Assembly: GCF_900129835.1 (NCBI RefSeq)
Contig: NZ_FQXA01000004.1
Location: 434,001-498,000 of the forward strand
Direction: 5' to 3'
Source of the DNA: Stutzerimonas xanthomarina DSM 18231
GTDB taxonomy: Bacteria > Pseudomonadota > Gammaproteobacteria > Pseudomonadales > Pseudomonadaceae
Length of the DNA stretch: 64,000 nt
The notes beneath the pieces were generated by a model. It saw only the letters and a program-made list of their open reading frames with translations. It did not search any database and had not been told where the DNA came from. This document shows positions 34,924 through 45,496 of this stretch, in pieces; position 1 is the first letter of the stretch, and every line of letters begins with the position of its first letter. The position numbers were made by a program, and so were the translations under genes.

Positions 34924-35630
34924 GTTGTTTCTCCTGAATCGTTGAGAAGGGGAAGTTCTTCTTGTCCATGTGGGCGGCCAGATGTCTGTGCTCGCCATGC
35001 GCTTCTTGGTCGGGCCTTCAGGTGCCGCGTGCCGTCAAGTTCCGTTTTCCAACAGGAAAACTGCTTTCGGGGCGAACTGCGTGCTCCGAGCCTGAATGTG
35101 GGGGGTGCTGTCTGATAGTCGATGGGCGCCGCACTTGCTAATGCAGAGCGGATAGCGGATTCGAAGCGGGCGCCTGCAAGGCTTTCATCAATCTTGAAAA
35201 GGCCGGGAGCCGTGCTGCTCTGCTGTGGGCCAGCTGCCCGAAATTGGCGCGCTTGACAGTCTCGCCTAAGCACTGACACCGTGCCGATCCAGCCCGTCTG
35301 TCCTCTGTCGGACATGCCGGACGTCACTAAAAGTGTGTCCTGGCTGACAAGCCGAATGCATTGTTTTGAATTCCACTGCACGTTCATGTGCGACGTCCCT
35401 TTCCGTCTGGAAATGCCGGTACGCGCTTATGATTGCAGGTGCCTTCGGATAGTTCCCCGTACGCCTGCCGTCGATCGGGGAGTTTTTGACGGGCATCGAA
35501 AAAGTGACAGTCCGCTGGCGCAGGAGGCCTTTATCCTCGGCAGGTTCCAGGTCCGTGGTGCACCAGCGGCAGTGTTTTTTGCGGGAGATGTGACTCCTCC
35601 AGCGTTAAGAACGAGGGGGTGGCGCTGCTT
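34924..35630. other. 0.7-kb region without genes upstream of manC
   Basis: No frame on either strand reads like protein. The manC gene starts at its left edge and the yaaA stop is at its right edge, so it must hold the manC promoter and perhaps a long leader. A TTGACA at 35253-35258 on the plus strand has no matching -10. No regulator site can be assigned. GC skew looks like its surroundings. Confidence 0.5.
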
Positions 35631-36407
35631 TCAGTCCTGAGCGTCTCGTAAAAAGACCAAGTGGTCAGGGGTCGAGCTGTCAGGGCAATAACGATAGCCG
35701 TCGTAATCAAAGACTTTCAGCTGCTCAGGATCCTGGACGCGTTCCTTGATGACGAAGCGGCTCATCAGGCCCCGGGCTTTCTTTGCGTAGAAGCTGATGA
35801 TCTTGTATTGGCCGTTCTTCATATCCTTGAAGTCAACGTCGATCACCCGGGCATTCAGCGCCTTGCGTTTCACAGCACTGAAGTATTCTTTTGATGCCAG
35901 GTTGAGCAGTACGTCGTCACCCTGCGCCGCCAGTGCTTCGTTGAGCCACTCGCTTATCCGTTCGCCCCAGAAAGCGTAAAGATCCTTGCCGCGTGGATTG
36001 GCCAGCTTTGTGCCCATTTCCAGACGATAGGGCTGCATCAGATCCAGTGGTCGCAGCACGCCATAGAGCCCGGACAGCATACGCAGGTGGTGCTGGGCGA
36101 AATCGAGATCTTCTTCGGTGAGGTCATTGGCGTTCAGTCCAGTGTAGACGTCGCCCTTGAACGCAAGCAGCGCCTGCTTGGCGTTACCCGGCGTAAAGTC
36201 TGAATCCCAGCTGCCATAGCGAGCGACGTTGAGCGCCGCGAGCTTATCGGACAGGTGCATCAGTTCGCTGATCTGTTGAGGCGACATATCGCGCAGTTGA
36301 CTGATCAGCGCCTGCGCGTGATCCAAATGTTCGGGCTGGGTGAAACGTTGGGTTGTGGGTGGGGTGTCGTAATCCAGTGTCTTGGCTGGGGAAATCACCA
36401 TCAGCAT
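35631..36407 (-). CDS. yaaA: Peroxide stress protein YaaA
   Basis: DUF328/YaaA protein that lowers free iron and limits DNA damage during peroxide stress in E. coli. The 258-residue protein starts [17 protein letters not shown] and has the conserved [48 protein letters not shown], and the C-terminal [22 protein letters not shown] precedes the ATG. Single gene. Confidence 0.94.
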   Translation of the reverse strand: MLMVISPAKTLDYDTPPTTQRFTQPEHLDHAQALISQLRDMSPQQISELMHLSDKLAALNVARYGSWDSDFTPGNAKQALLAFKGDVYTGLNANDLTEEDLDFAQHHLRMLSGLYGVLRPLDLMQPYRLEMGTKLANPRGKDLYAFWGERISEWLNEALAAQGDDVLLNLASKEYFSAVKRKALNARVIDVDFKDMKNGQYKIISFYAKKARGLMSRFVIKERVQDPEQLKVFDYDGYRYCPDSSTPDHLVFLRDAQD

Positions 36408-36541
36408 GCAACGGTCTCCTTTGATGTGAGCGGATTCTAGGCGGTATACCCACCGCCGCTCCAGCTATGGCCTCGATTAGGAGTTGACCTTGACTCGGGG
36501 CGAGGGGGCACGCTTTTCTGTGATTTGACGAAGGAGGAAAC

Positions 36542-37498
36542 ATGACCGACTGCAACCACGCGCACTGGCAGCCCTCGCACGATTACCGTCCTCTGGAACA
36601 GGGCGCGGAAAAACAGACTTGGGCGGTGGTGCTGTTAACCGGCCTGACGATGGTCGCAGAGATCATTGCCGGCTACTGGTTCAATTCGATGGCATTGCTG
36701 GCAGACGGTTGGCATATGGCGTCACACATGGTGGCTATCGGCATGGCGGCAACTGCCTACTGGTTGGCTCGACGCTATGTGCATGATCGACGTTTTGCCT
36801 TTGGTACCTGGAAAATCGAGGTGCTGGCGGGTTTTGCCAGCGCTGTCTTGCTGGTCATGGTGGCATTGCTGATGATCGGTGAGTCGCTAGTGCGCTTCTG
36901 GTCACCGGCGCCGATCGGTTTTGACGAGGCGCTATGGGTCGCGGCGATCGGTTTGTTGGTGAATATGCTGTCAGCCTGGTTGCTGCGCGACCAGCACCAC
37001 CATCATGGCCACGATCACGATCACGATCACGATCACGATCACTCAAGCGCGTCAGGAAAGGACTTGAACCGTCATGCGGCTTTCATCCATGTATTGACTG
37101 ATGGCCTGACCTCAGTCGCTGCGATTGTGGCCTTGCTGGGAGGCAAATACTTCGGTTGGGGTTGGCTGGATCCGCTGATGGGCATCATCGGTGCGATCGT
37201 GATCCTGATCTGGGCCAAAGGCTTGTTGCGTGAAACGACGAAGGCATTGCTGGACCGGGAAATGGACGACCCGCTGGTGCAACGAGTACGGGAACAGTTG
37301 GAGCGAGTGCCGGATACCGACGTGACTGACTTGCACCTGTGGCGAGTCGGGCGAGCGCAATACAGTTGCATCGTCAGCGTCGTTACTCACCAGCCATACT
37401 CGGCCGATTGCTACAAAGCGCAACTGGCCGGATTTCCAGAGCTGGTTCACGTGACAGCGGAGGTGAACCGGTGCGACGAAAACGCACAGGTTGATTAA
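36542..37498 (+). CDS. Cation diffusion facilitator (DmeF-like metal exporter)
   Basis: Proton-coupled export of divalent metal from the cytoplasm. The 318-residue CDF protein has six membrane segments, the metal-site motif SMALLADGWHMASHMVAIG (HxxxD-type site), a His-Asp-rich loop (HHHHGHDHDHDHDHDH, about residues 152-167) and the second-half site AAFIHVLTDGLTSVAAIVALL. The long His loop and DREMD suffix recall DmeF (cobalt/nickel) rather than ZitB or CzcD; specificity is inference. AGGAGG box before the ATG. Confidence 0.9.
   Translation: MTDCNHAHWQPSHDYRPLEQGAEKQTWAVVLLTGLTMVAEIIAGYWFNSMALLADGWHMASHMVAIGMAATAYWLARRYVHDRRFAFGTWKIEVLAGFASAVLLVMVALLMIGESLVRFWSPAPIGFDEALWVAAIGLLVNMLSAWLLRDQHHHHGHDHDHDHDHDHSSASGKDLNRHAAFIHVLTDGLTSVAAIVALLGGKYFGWGWLDPLMGIIGAIVILIWAKGLLRETTKALLDREMDDPLVQRVREQLERVPDTDVTDLHLWRVGRAQYSCIVSVVTHQPYSADCYKAQLAGFPELVHVTAEVNRCDENAQVD
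37010..37042 (+). repeat. CACGAT tandem repeat coding the His-Asp loop
   Basis: Five and a half perfect copies of the hexamer CACGAT lie inside the CDF gene and code alternating His and Asp. In-frame unit changes would alter only the loop length. Confidence 0.85.
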
Positions 37499-37618
37499 CG
37501 AGACTAGTCCTCGAACAGGGCTGCGCCAAGCCTAATCCGTCGTTTCGTTAAAAAAACATCATCAGGTCGAAAAAGACTTTTTCCTGTCATCTTTTTTGCG
37601 GTATTACCTGGTGCAAGA

Positions 37619-37647
37619 CCGCCGAAACCTGCACTCACAGGTGGCGG
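37619..37647 (+). promoter_or_regulatory. Structured leader hairpin before the PhoH-family gene
   Basis: Two stacked stems, CCGCC/GGCGG and ACCTG/CAGGT around a six-base loop (37619-37647), lie 118-146 bp before the ATG. Possible leader structure; no known riboswitch pattern. Confidence 0.3.
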
Positions 37648-37764
37648 CCTCTGGGTGGCCCCAAGCCCCTGCTACCCAAGTCCGCTCATCTTGCGCACGG
37701 TGGTTCTTTCTGCGGCGGAGTGCTTTGGCCCTCCGTCGAACCGGCTCCGAAAAGGTGATCGCGT

Positions 37765-39153
37765 ATGGATGACTACGGCAGACCCCGCGCAACTCAGCCC
37801 ACCCTTTACGTTCTCGATACCAACGTTCTGATTCACGACCCCAACGCGCTATTGAATTTCCAGGAGCATCAGGTCGCCATCCCAATGACCGTGCTTGAAG
37901 AGCTGGACCAGCTCAAGACCGGCAAGCACAGCGTGGCGGCGGAGTGTCGACAGACGATTCGCCTGATCGACAAAGTGCTGGGTGATGCTACCCCTGAAGA
38001 AGTTGAACTTGGCGTTCCCATCCAGCGTGAGAAAAGCGGCCCGTGCGGCAGCTTGTCGATCCTGATGAGCAAAGTCACCGATTCGAGCGGCCTGCCAGAG
38101 GATCTCAACGACAACAAGATCATCAATCAGGTCGTGGACCTGCAGCGTCGCAGCGCGGGCGTTCCGGTGGTCTTGGTCACCAATGACATCAACATGCGGC
38201 TGAAGGCGCGTGCCTGCGGTGTCGCCTCTGAGGACTACCACACCGACAAGCTGGTCGACGATGTCGGGCAGCTGTCACGCGGCTACCACAGCCTTAGCGG
38301 GTCGTTTTGGGACAGGGTCAGTAAGGTCGATACGCACCAGGGGCACGGCCGCACCTGGCACCGGGTACAGTTGATCGACAACTTGCCCGCGGTGCACATC
38401 AACGAGTTCATCCTCGATGAGCAAGGCTTCGTTGGCTGGATCAAGGGTATCAAGGCTGACGAGCTCCTATTGCTCGACATGCATCAGGAGCCCTTGCTGC
38501 ATCAGGAAGCCTGGGGCCTGAAGCCGCGGGATATTCACCAGGCACTGGCGCTGTTCGCACTGCTTGATCCGGACATCCATCTGGTCAATCTGTCGGGCGC
38601 CGCCGGATCGGGCAAGACGATTCTGGCCTTGGCAGCGGCCATCGAGCAGACGGTGGTGAGCAAGCGCTACCGCCGCATCATCGCAACACGCAGCGTGCAG
38701 GGGCTGGATGAAGACATCGGCTTTCTGCCGGGCACCGAGGCGGAAAAGATGGAGCCCTGGCTGGGTGCGATAACCGATAACCTCGAAGCGCTGCATATGG
38801 ACGACGAAAGCACCCATGGCAGCGTCGACTACATCCTGCAAAAGGTGCCGCTGCAGTTCAAATCGCTCAACTACATTCGCGGACGCAGCTTCCAGCAGAG
38901 CCTGATCCTTATCGATGAATGCCAGAACCTAACCCCGCACCAGATGAAGACCATCATTACCCGCGCCGGTAGCGGGTCGAAGGTGGTTTGCCTCGGTAAC
39001 CTGGCACAGATTGATACGCCTTACCTGTCTGCAACCAGCTCGGGGCTCACCTACCTCACCGAACGTTTCAAGGATTTCCCGCACGGGATGCACATCACCT
39101 TGCAAGGCGTTCCCCGTTCGGTCCTGGCCGAGTATGCCGAGGCGCATATGTAA
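37765..39153 (+). CDS. PIN-PhoH family protein
   Basis: A 462-residue fusion of an N-terminal PIN ribonuclease domain (about 10-150; YVLDTNVLIHDPNALLNF, VTNDINMRLKA) and a C-terminal PhoH-like helicase/ATPase domain (about 240-450; Walker A SGAAGSGKTILALA, Walker B ILIDECQNLTPHQMK). Such PIN-PhoH proteins are RNA helicase-nucleases. AAGGTGATC box before the ATG. Stands 112 bp before moaC. Confidence 0.93.
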   Translation: MDDYGRPRATQPTLYVLDTNVLIHDPNALLNFQEHQVAIPMTVLEELDQLKTGKHSVAAECRQTIRLIDKVLGDATPEEVELGVPIQREKSGPCGSLSILMSKVTDSSGLPEDLNDNKIINQVVDLQRRSAGVPVVLVTNDINMRLKARACGVASEDYHTDKLVDDVGQLSRGYHSLSGSFWDRVSKVDTHQGHGRTWHRVQLIDNLPAVHINEFILDEQGFVGWIKGIKADELLLLDMHQEPLLHQEAWGLKPRDIHQALALFALLDPDIHLVNLSGAAGSGKTILALAAAIEQTVVSKRYRRIIATRSVQGLDEDIGFLPGTEAEKMEPWLGAITDNLEALHMDDESTHGSVDYILQKVPLQFKSLNYIRGRSFQQSLILIDECQNLTPHQMKTIITRAGSGSKVVCLGNLAQIDTPYLSATSSGLTYLTERFKDFPHGMHITLQGVPRSVLAEYAEAHM

Positions 39154-39264
39154 AAGAGCCGCAGGAGGCTGAGCCAAGGCTGACCTGGAAGGAAACGGGC
39201 GGCCAGCTTCCAGCCTCCAGCTGCGCTAAACTGCGGGACCCCCACAGTTTTAGCAGGATGAAAA

Positions 39265-39735
39265 ATGCTCACCCATCTCGATTCCCAAGGGCGGGCCAAC
39301 ATGGTCGACGTAACCGCCAAGGCCGTCACGGCACGCGAGGCGGTGGCGGAGGCCAGGGTTCGCATGCTTCCCGAAACCCTGCAGATGATCCAGCAAGGCG
39401 GGCATCCGAAGGGCGACGTCTTCGCGGTTGCCCGAATCGCCGGCATTCAGGCGGCGAAAAAGACTCATGACCTGATCCCGCTTTGTCACCCGCTATTGCT
39501 GACCAGCATCAAGCTCGATCTGCAGCCGGACGGCGACGATTGCGTGAGGATCGAGGCGCGCTGCAAGCTGGCAGGCCAGACAGGTGTGGAAATGGAAGCG
39601 CTGACCGCGGCAAGTATCGCTGCGCTGACGATCTATGACATGTGCAAGGCGGTCGACAAGGGCATGGTGATCGAGGGCGTTCGACTGTTGGAAAAGCTGG
39701 GCGGCAAGAGTGGTCACTGGCAGGTGCCGGCATGA
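39265..39735 (+). CDS. moaC: Cyclic pyranopterin monophosphate synthase MoaC
   Basis: Second step of molybdenum cofactor synthesis. The 156-residue protein shows [32 protein letters not shown] (catalytic region), [27 protein letters not shown] and [17 protein letters not shown]-type box before the ATG. Its stop overlaps the moaD start (ATGA). Confidence 0.96.
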   Translation: MLTHLDSQGRANMVDVTAKAVTAREAVAEARVRMLPETLQMIQQGGHPKGDVFAVARIAGIQAAKKTHDLIPLCHPLLLTSIKLDLQPDGDDCVRIEARCKLAGQTGVEMEALTAASIAALTIYDMCKAVDKGMVIEGVRLLEKLGGKSGHWQVPA

Positions 39736-39980
39736 TCCAGGTGCAGTTTTTTGCGCGTTATCGCGAGACACTGGGTCGCGATTCAGAGCGGTTGGACTGG
39801 GACGCCTCCTGGCAATGCGTCGACGACCTTCGCTTGCGATTGCTGGCGCGCGGCGCTGAGTGGGCGGTGCTAGGCGAGCAGAACCTGATGTGCGCGCGCA
39901 ATCAGGAGTTGTGCAGCCTTGAGGAGCCATTAGCCGACGGCGATGAAGTGGCATTTTTTCCCACCGTAACGGGAGGCTGA
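39732..39980 (+). CDS. moaD: Molybdopterin synthase small subunit MoaD
   Basis: Ubiquitin-like sulfur carrier; its C-terminal Gly-Gly is thiocarboxylated and feeds molybdopterin synthase. The 82-residue protein ends PTVTGG and starts [12 protein letters not shown]. The ATG overlaps the moaC stop, and two bases separate it from moaE, giving a moaCDE operon. Confidence 0.94.
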   Translation: MIQVQFFARYRETLGRDSERLDWDASWQCVDDLRLRLLARGAEWAVLGEQNLMCARNQELCSLEEPLADGDEVAFFPTVTGG

Positions 39981-39982
39981 CC

Positions 39983-40447
39983 ATGGGCGTACGAGTCCAG
40001 CAGGGCCCATTCGATCCAGGCGCCGAGCTCAACGCTTTGCATGCGGCCAATCTCGGCATCGGTGCGGTTACCGGTTTCGTCGGTTACGTACGTGATTTCA
40101 ATGACGGTCGTGACGTCGCCGGAATGTTCCTTGAGCATGCCCCAGGTATGACCGAGAAGGCGCTGCAGAAAATCATCGACGAGGCGGCAGACCGCTGGCC
40201 GCTGCTGACGCTGGAGATTCTGCATCGGGTAGGGCGACTGGAGCCCGGCGAGCCGATCGTTTTCGTCGGCGCGGCCAGCGCCCATCGAGAGGCGGCGTTT
40301 GATGGGTGCCGATTCGTTATGGATTATCTGAAGACCCGCGCGCCTTTCTGGAAAAAAGAAGACACCCCGGCGGGCGCGCGCTGGGTCGAAGGTCGTTGCA
40401 GCGACCAGGCAGCAGCCGATCGCTGGCGCCAGGGGCCGGCTGACTAG
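39983..40447 (+). CDS. moaE: Molybdopterin synthase large subunit MoaE
   Basis: Catalytic subunit that converts cPMP to molybdopterin using MoaD sulfur. The 154-residue protein has AVTGFVGYVRDFNDGRDV, LEHAPGMTEKALQKI, EIVFVGAASAHREAAF-like region (PIVFVGAASAHREAAFDGCR) and KTRAPFWKKE, where the catalytic Lys sits. Last gene of moaCDE; overlaps the end of the convergent 54-residue ORF by 3 bases. Confidence 0.95.
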   Translation: MGVRVQQGPFDPGAELNALHAANLGIGAVTGFVGYVRDFNDGRDVAGMFLEHAPGMTEKALQKIIDEAADRWPLLTLEILHRVGRLEPGEPIVFVGAASAHREAAFDGCRFVMDYLKTRAPFWKKEDTPAGARWVEGRCSDQAAADRWRQGPAD

Positions 40448-40608
40448 CCGAACGCGATCTGCATTTTGTAGAACAGCGTCGACATCACGCAGACAATGCC
40501 CAGTCCGAGCAACGCGATCCCCCAGCCTCGCTCACGGAAATTGAAACCGACACCCATCAGGACGAAGCTGGTAATGATGAGTAACAGCATGAAGTCGATG
40601 CGCTCCAT
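40444..40608 (-). CDS. 54-residue membrane protein
   Basis: A short minus-strand gene: start MERIDFMLLLIITSFVLMGV, ends KMQIAFG. Two hydrophobic segments (about residues 7-22 and 30-46) are separated by NFRERGWG. GGGAG lies ten bases before the ATG. It sits between moaE and rhlB and overlaps the moaE stop. No family I recognise, but the strong box and clean two-helix topology argue for a real protein. Confidence 0.65.
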   Translation of the reverse strand: MERIDFMLLLIITSFVLMGVGFNFRERGWGIALLGLGIVCVMSTLFYKMQIAFG

Positions 40609-40710
40609 AAAAGCGACTCCCTATATGAATGATTTCATTCCACTCTAGAGGCTTGTACGGTTTGGGCGGTGATCTGCGTCATGCTGGTAGCAGCCGAGGC
40701 CCTGAATGCA

Positions 40711-40741
40711 AAAAGGCGAAGCCATGTCCGCTTCGCCTTTT
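40711..40741. terminator. Terminator downstream of rhlB
   Basis: An 11-bp stem (40711-40721 with 40731-40741, nine-base loop) with A and T runs, 15 bp from the rhlB stop on the minus strand. Confidence 0.85.
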
Positions 40742-40755
40742 CGTTTCATCAGTGC

Positions 40756-42174
40756 TTAGCGCCTGGGTGGGACTGCTGCCAGCAGTTCGGCAGGCGGCAT
40801 CTCGCAACTGATCGTCCGACCTAATAATGCCTCGATCGCCGGCAGGGCAAAGGCATCATCTTCGCCTGCGAAGCTGATCGAGGTGCCGCTGGCCCCGGCC
40901 CGGCCAGTACGGCCGATGCGGTGAACATAGTCATCCGGCACTTCCGGCAGGGTGAAATTGATCACGTGACTGATACCGTCGACGTGAATGCCGCGGCCGG
41001 CAACGTCGGTGGCCACCATGACACGGATCTTGCCTTCGCGGAAACCTTCCAGCGCGCGGATGCGCTTGTGTTGCGGTACGTCTCCCGACATCTGCACGGC
41101 GCTGATGCCGTCGCGTGTCAGACGCTCTTCGATGCGGCGCACTTCGTCCTTGCGGTTGGCAAAGACCATTACGCGCGTCCAGTTGTTCTGGGTGATCAGG
41201 TTATAAAGCAGCTTGTATTTGTCGCTGCCTGCCACGGCGTACACGTGCTGTTCGACCGTGTCGCTGGCGACATTGACCGCCTCGATCTCGACGATTGCCG
41301 GTTCCGTGGTCCATTGCTTGGCGAGGTTCATCACGTCTTCGGTGAAAGTGGCCGAGAACAGCAGCGTCTGGCGTTCGCTCTTGGGGGGCGTCTGGCGAAT
41401 GATCTGGCGAACCTGCGGGATGAAGCCCATGTCCAGCATGCGATCCGCTTCGTCGAGCACCAAGACTTCAACCATGTCCAGGTGCACTTCGCCGCGCTGA
41501 TTGAAGTCCAGCAGGCGTCCCGGTGTCGCCACCAGAATGTCGCAATAGCGGGACTCGAGCGCTTTGAGCTGCTTGTCGAAGTCCATGCCGCCGACAAAAC
41601 TCATGACGTTCAAACCGGTGTATTTCGTCAGGTCCAGGGCGTCATTGGCGATTTGAACCACCAGTTCCCGGGTCGGCGCGATGATCAGCGCGCGAGGCTC
41701 GCCCATGTAACGATCGCTCGGTGGCGGGGTCTGCAGCAACTGCGTGATGGTCGAGATTAGGAACGCGGCGGTTTTGCCGGTGCCGGTCTGGGCTCGACCA
41801 ATTGCATCACGGCCCTTGAGCGTAAAGCCGAGGACCTGCGCCTGGATGGGCGTGCAATAAGGAAAACCAAGGTCGTGGATGGCATGCATCAGCTCGGGGG
41901 CGAGCTTGAAGTCGTGAAATCGGGTCTTGCCTTCTGCGGGCTCAACCGTGAAATCTTCCAATTTCCAGACTGGCGCGGGTGGTACGGGTGGCTTGCTTGC
42001 CCGCTCGCGGCGCGGCTTGCTGTGCGACTTTGGGGAAATATCCTGCTGCGTTTCGGTCTTTTCGACCTGCACCTGGTCGTTAACGCCTTGCTGTGTTGAG
42101 GTGCTGCTTTCAGCTTCGGTGGCAGCAGGCTCATTCAAGCCTTTGCCAAACATCTTCTTGAGTGCTTTGAGCAC
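40756..42174 (-). CDS. rhlB: DEAD-box RNA helicase RhlB
   Basis: ATP-dependent RNA helicase of the degradosome. The 472-residue protein starts at GTG (42174) with [12 protein letters not shown], the expected RhlB start, then an acidic, Gln/Glu/Pro-rich N-terminal extension (about residues 12-80) before the helicase core: [42 protein letters not shown], and [10 protein letters not shown]. The frame continues upstream but without RhlB-like sequence. The long extension is a pseudomonad feature. Confidence 0.9.
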   Translation of the reverse strand: MLKALKKMFGKGLNEPAATEAESSTSTQQGVNDQVQVEKTETQQDISPKSHSKPRRERASKPPVPPAPVWKLEDFTVEPAEGKTRFHDFKLAPELMHAIHDLGFPYCTPIQAQVLGFTLKGRDAIGRAQTGTGKTAAFLISTITQLLQTPPPSDRYMGEPRALIIAPTRELVVQIANDALDLTKYTGLNVMSFVGGMDFDKQLKALESRYCDILVATPGRLLDFNQRGEVHLDMVEVLVLDEADRMLDMGFIPQVRQIIRQTPPKSERQTLLFSATFTEDVMNLAKQWTTEPAIVEIEAVNVASDTVEQHVYAVAGSDKYKLLYNLITQNNWTRVMVFANRKDEVRRIEERLTRDGISAVQMSGDVPQHKRIRALEGFREGKIRVMVATDVAGRGIHVDGISHVINFTLPEVPDDYVHRIGRTGRAGASGTSISFAGEDDAFALPAIEALLGRTISCEMPPAELLAAVPPRR

Positions 42175-42271
42175 GGTCTTCTCGTCTGTGTCTTGTAAGA
42201 TTTGCCTGCCAGTGTAATGCAAGAAGCAGATACGGCGAAGTATTGCTCCGGGATGGTCGACTGTCGCTCTG

Positions 42272-43207
42272 TTATCCGCAAACGCGATTTCGGCCAGACT
42301 CCTTGGCACGGTAGAGCGCGCGGTCAGCCACGTTGATGAGGCTATTCAGATCATCGTTCAATCGCATCGGTGCGACGCCGATCGAGATGGTTACGCCCGG
42401 CAATAACCCGATCGGCGAATGGAACGAGGTGATATCTGCAAGACTGCCGCGCAACCGCTCTGCGACGTTTCGCGCATCGCTGAAGGCCATTTCCGGCAGC
42501 AGCACCACGAACTCTTCACCGCCATAGCGCACCAGGCTGTCGGCTGGGCGCAGCAACTTGCCGAGCGTGTTGACCACCAGGCAGAGCGCATGATCGCCAG
42601 CCAGGTGGCCGTGTCTGTCGTTGTATTCTTTGAAACGATCAACATCGAGCATGAGCAACGACAGCGGCTGACCACCGAGTGCGCAACGGGCACTTTCGCG
42701 CCCGTAGATATGCTCCAGCCAGCGGCGATTGAATGAGCCGGTCAGTTTGTCGATGTTGGCGTTTTGCTCGCTGTTGATGATCAGCCGGTCACTCAGTCGC
42801 ACACGCTGGCAGAGCAGTTCGGCCAGGTTCTGCATCAACTGTGGCGAGCGGGTCAGCAACTGCATCGAGCGTCGATGCACGCGCAGCAAGACGCAATCCT
42901 CAAGGGCAAGGACGTAGGCTGACGGCTGCAGATCATCCATGAAGCTGATTTCGCCAGCGCAGTCGCCAGGGCCGATTGAGCGAACCGGGCTGCCTTCGAG
43001 CGAATCCAGGTGAACCGCCAGCTCGCCGCTGAGAACCAGATAGAGGTAGTGGTTGTGTTCGTGCGGCGTTAGCAGGATCTCGCCAAGCGCCACCGTGCAT
43101 GGCTCGAACACTTCCTGCAACAGGCGCAGGCAGGGCTCGTCCACCCTGTCCAATAGTCGCGCCTTTTTAAGGTGTTGCATTTCCACCCGCCAACTGGCCG
43201 GGTTCAT
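42272..43207 (-). CDS. Cyclic nucleotide-binding domain / GGDEF protein
   Basis: A 311-residue soluble protein joining an N-terminal cNMP-binding domain (about residues 20-130; [35 protein letters not shown]) to a GGDEF diguanylate cyclase domain (about 145-305; [47 protein letters not shown]). The RPAD inhibition site five residues before GGEEF is intact. ATG at 43207 or the in-frame ATG nine codons on may be the start. It would link a cyclic nucleotide to c-di-GMP production; ligand is inferred. Confidence 0.9.
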   Translation of the reverse strand: MNPASWRVEMQHLKKARLLDRVDEPCLRLLQEVFEPCTVALGEILLTPHEHNHYLYLVLSGELAVHLDSLEGSPVRSIGPGDCAGEISFMDDLQPSAYVLALEDCVLLRVHRRSMQLLTRSPQLMQNLAELLCQRVRLSDRLIINSEQNANIDKLTGSFNRRWLEHIYGRESARCALGGQPLSLLMLDVDRFKEYNDRHGHLAGDHALCLVVNTLGKLLRPADSLVRYGGEEFVVLLPEMAFSDARNVAERLRGSLADITSFHSPIGLLPGVTISIGVAPMRLNDDLNSLINVADRALYRAKESGRNRVCG

Positions 43208-43300
43208 GGCTGCACCATCCGCTCGGATGACACCGTCGTCGTGGCCATCATGCGTCCCTTCAAGACTGGCTAGGTCGGCTTCTTCTGGCCGCGATGCTCG

Positions 43301-44139
<839 letters not shown>

Positions 44140-44210
44140 TTATGGCGAGGTTACCTTTACTGAGCTCGGCAATGAAGCGCACGGCGGCCCGCAAGGGGCT
44201 TTCACGGTTC

Positions 44211-44226
44211 TGGTACGCCGCTTGCT
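44211..44226 (+). promoter_or_regulatory. Sigma-54 (RpoN) promoter of aapJQMP
   Basis: TGGTACGCCGCTTGCT fits the sigma-54 pattern: GG at 44212-44213, GC at 44224-44225, exactly 10 bases between, with the TGG-ACG and TTGC blocks. Predicted start near 44237, about 184 bp before aapJ. Confidence 0.75.
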
Positions 44227-44420
44227 TTGTCTGATTTGCCCAATGCGCCGGAAGTCATCAGCACTTCTGCAAACTGCGTCTCGGGAGGAGTTGCTGATAA
44301 TCAAACGGCGGCTAGACTGAGGTCAGTTTCTTCTTCGCCTCCTCGAAAGGTATCGAGCGGCAGTCTGTGATCCAGGCGGAAGACTCTGACCACAAGAATA
44401 AAAGCAAACTGGAGGTTTCG

Positions 44421-45449
44421 ATGATAAGGGCTAAATCCACACTGGCCGTGCTTGGTGCCGCGACACTTTTAGGCGCAAGCGGCTTGGTTCAGGCAGGGGC
44501 AACGCTGGACGCCGTGAAGAGCAAGGGCTTCGTGCAATGCGGCGTCAGCGACGGGCTACCAGGCTTCTCCTATACCGATGCCAAAGGCGAGTACAAGGGA
44601 ATCGACGTGGATGTCTGCCGGGCCGTTGCGGCTGCGGTGTTCGGCGATGCGAGCAAGGTCAAGTTCAGCCCGCTGACGGCCAAGGAACGCTTCACGGCGT
44701 TGCAGTCCGGTGAGGTCGACGTGTTGTCGCGTAACACCACCTGGACCAGTTCCCGTGATGCTGCGATGGGCCTGAATTTCGCTGGCGTGACCTATTACGA
44801 CGGGCAAGGCTTCCTAGTGAACAAGGAGCTGGGCGTAAAGAGCGCCAAGGAGCTGGACGGCGCGACTGTCTGCATCCAGGCCGGCACTACCACCGAACTC
44901 AATCTTTCCGATTATTTCCGCGCCAACAACCTCAAATACACACCGATCACCTATGACACCTCTGACGAAAGCGCCAAGTCGTTGGAGTCAGGGCGTTGCG
45001 ACGTGCTCACCTCTGACCAATCTCAGCTCTACGCCCAGCGCATCAAGCTGGCGAAGCCGGGCGAGTATGTGGTGTTGCCGGAAGTCATTTCCAAAGAGCC
45101 GCTCGGCCCGGCTGTACGCCAAGGCGATGAAGAGTGGTTCGACATCGTTCGCTGGGCGCTGTACGGCATGATCAACGCAGAGGAGCTGGGTCTCACTTCG
45201 GCGAATGTCGAAGAGAAAGCTAAGAACACCAAGAATCCTGATGTGGCGCGTCTGCTGGGTGCCGAAGGTGAATACGGCAAGGATCTGAAATTGCCTAAGG
45301 ACTGGGCGGTTCAAATCGTCAAGCAAGTGGGTAACTACGGTGAAGTGTTCGAACGCAACATCGGTTCCGGTAGTGATCTGAAGATCGAGCGCGGCCTGAA
45401 CGCGCTCTGGACCAATGGAGGTCTGCAGTACGCACCGCCGGTGCGTTGA
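44421..45449 (+). CDS. aapJ: Amino-acid ABC transporter, periplasmic binding protein
   Basis: Captures L-amino acids in the periplasm for the AapQMP importer. The 342-residue protein has a signal peptide (MIRAKSTLAVLGAATLLGAS, cleaved near QAG), then the AapJ-type sequence TLDAVKSKGFVQCGVSDGLP, GIDVDVCRAVAAAVFGDASK and DVLSRNTTWTSSRD. The start at 44421 follows GGAGG; the frame opens 18 codons earlier. Sigma-54 and NtrC-like sites upstream suggest induction under nitrogen limitation. Confidence 0.95.
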   Translation: MIRAKSTLAVLGAATLLGASGLVQAGATLDAVKSKGFVQCGVSDGLPGFSYTDAKGEYKGIDVDVCRAVAAAVFGDASKVKFSPLTAKERFTALQSGEVDVLSRNTTWTSSRDAAMGLNFAGVTYYDGQGFLVNKELGVKSAKELDGATVCIQAGTTTELNLSDYFRANNLKYTPITYDTSDESAKSLESGRCDVLTSDQSQLYAQRIKLAKPGEYVVLPEVISKEPLGPAVRQGDEEWFDIVRWALYGMINAEELGLTSANVEEKAKNTKNPDVARLLGAEGEYGKDLKLPKDWAVQIVKQVGNYGEVFERNIGSGSDLKIERGLNALWTNGGLQYAPPVR

Positions 45450-45457
45450 CCGAGCTG

Positions 45458-45476
45458 GGCCGGCGCACAGCCGGCC
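45458..45476 (+). terminator. First hairpin after aapJ (attenuator)
   Basis: A perfect 7-bp GC stem (45458-45464/45470-45476, five-base loop) followed by TTGTTTC, directly behind the aapJ stop. Partial termination here would leave more binding protein than permease. Confidence 0.5.
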
Positions 45477-45496
45477 TTGTTTCAAGGATGAGCACA

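Noticed and set aside
35253..35278. TTGACA considered as a promoter
   Set aside because: No acceptable -10 at 15-19 bases and no gene directly downstream on that strand.
35281..35640. Plus-strand frame of 119 codons upstream of manC
   Set aside because: No ribosome-binding site, no domain, composition unlike neighbours' proteins; counted as non-coding.
40921..41760. Plus-strand frame opposite rhlB
   Set aside because: The DEAD-box motifs are all on the minus strand; this frame is His/Val-rich shadow.
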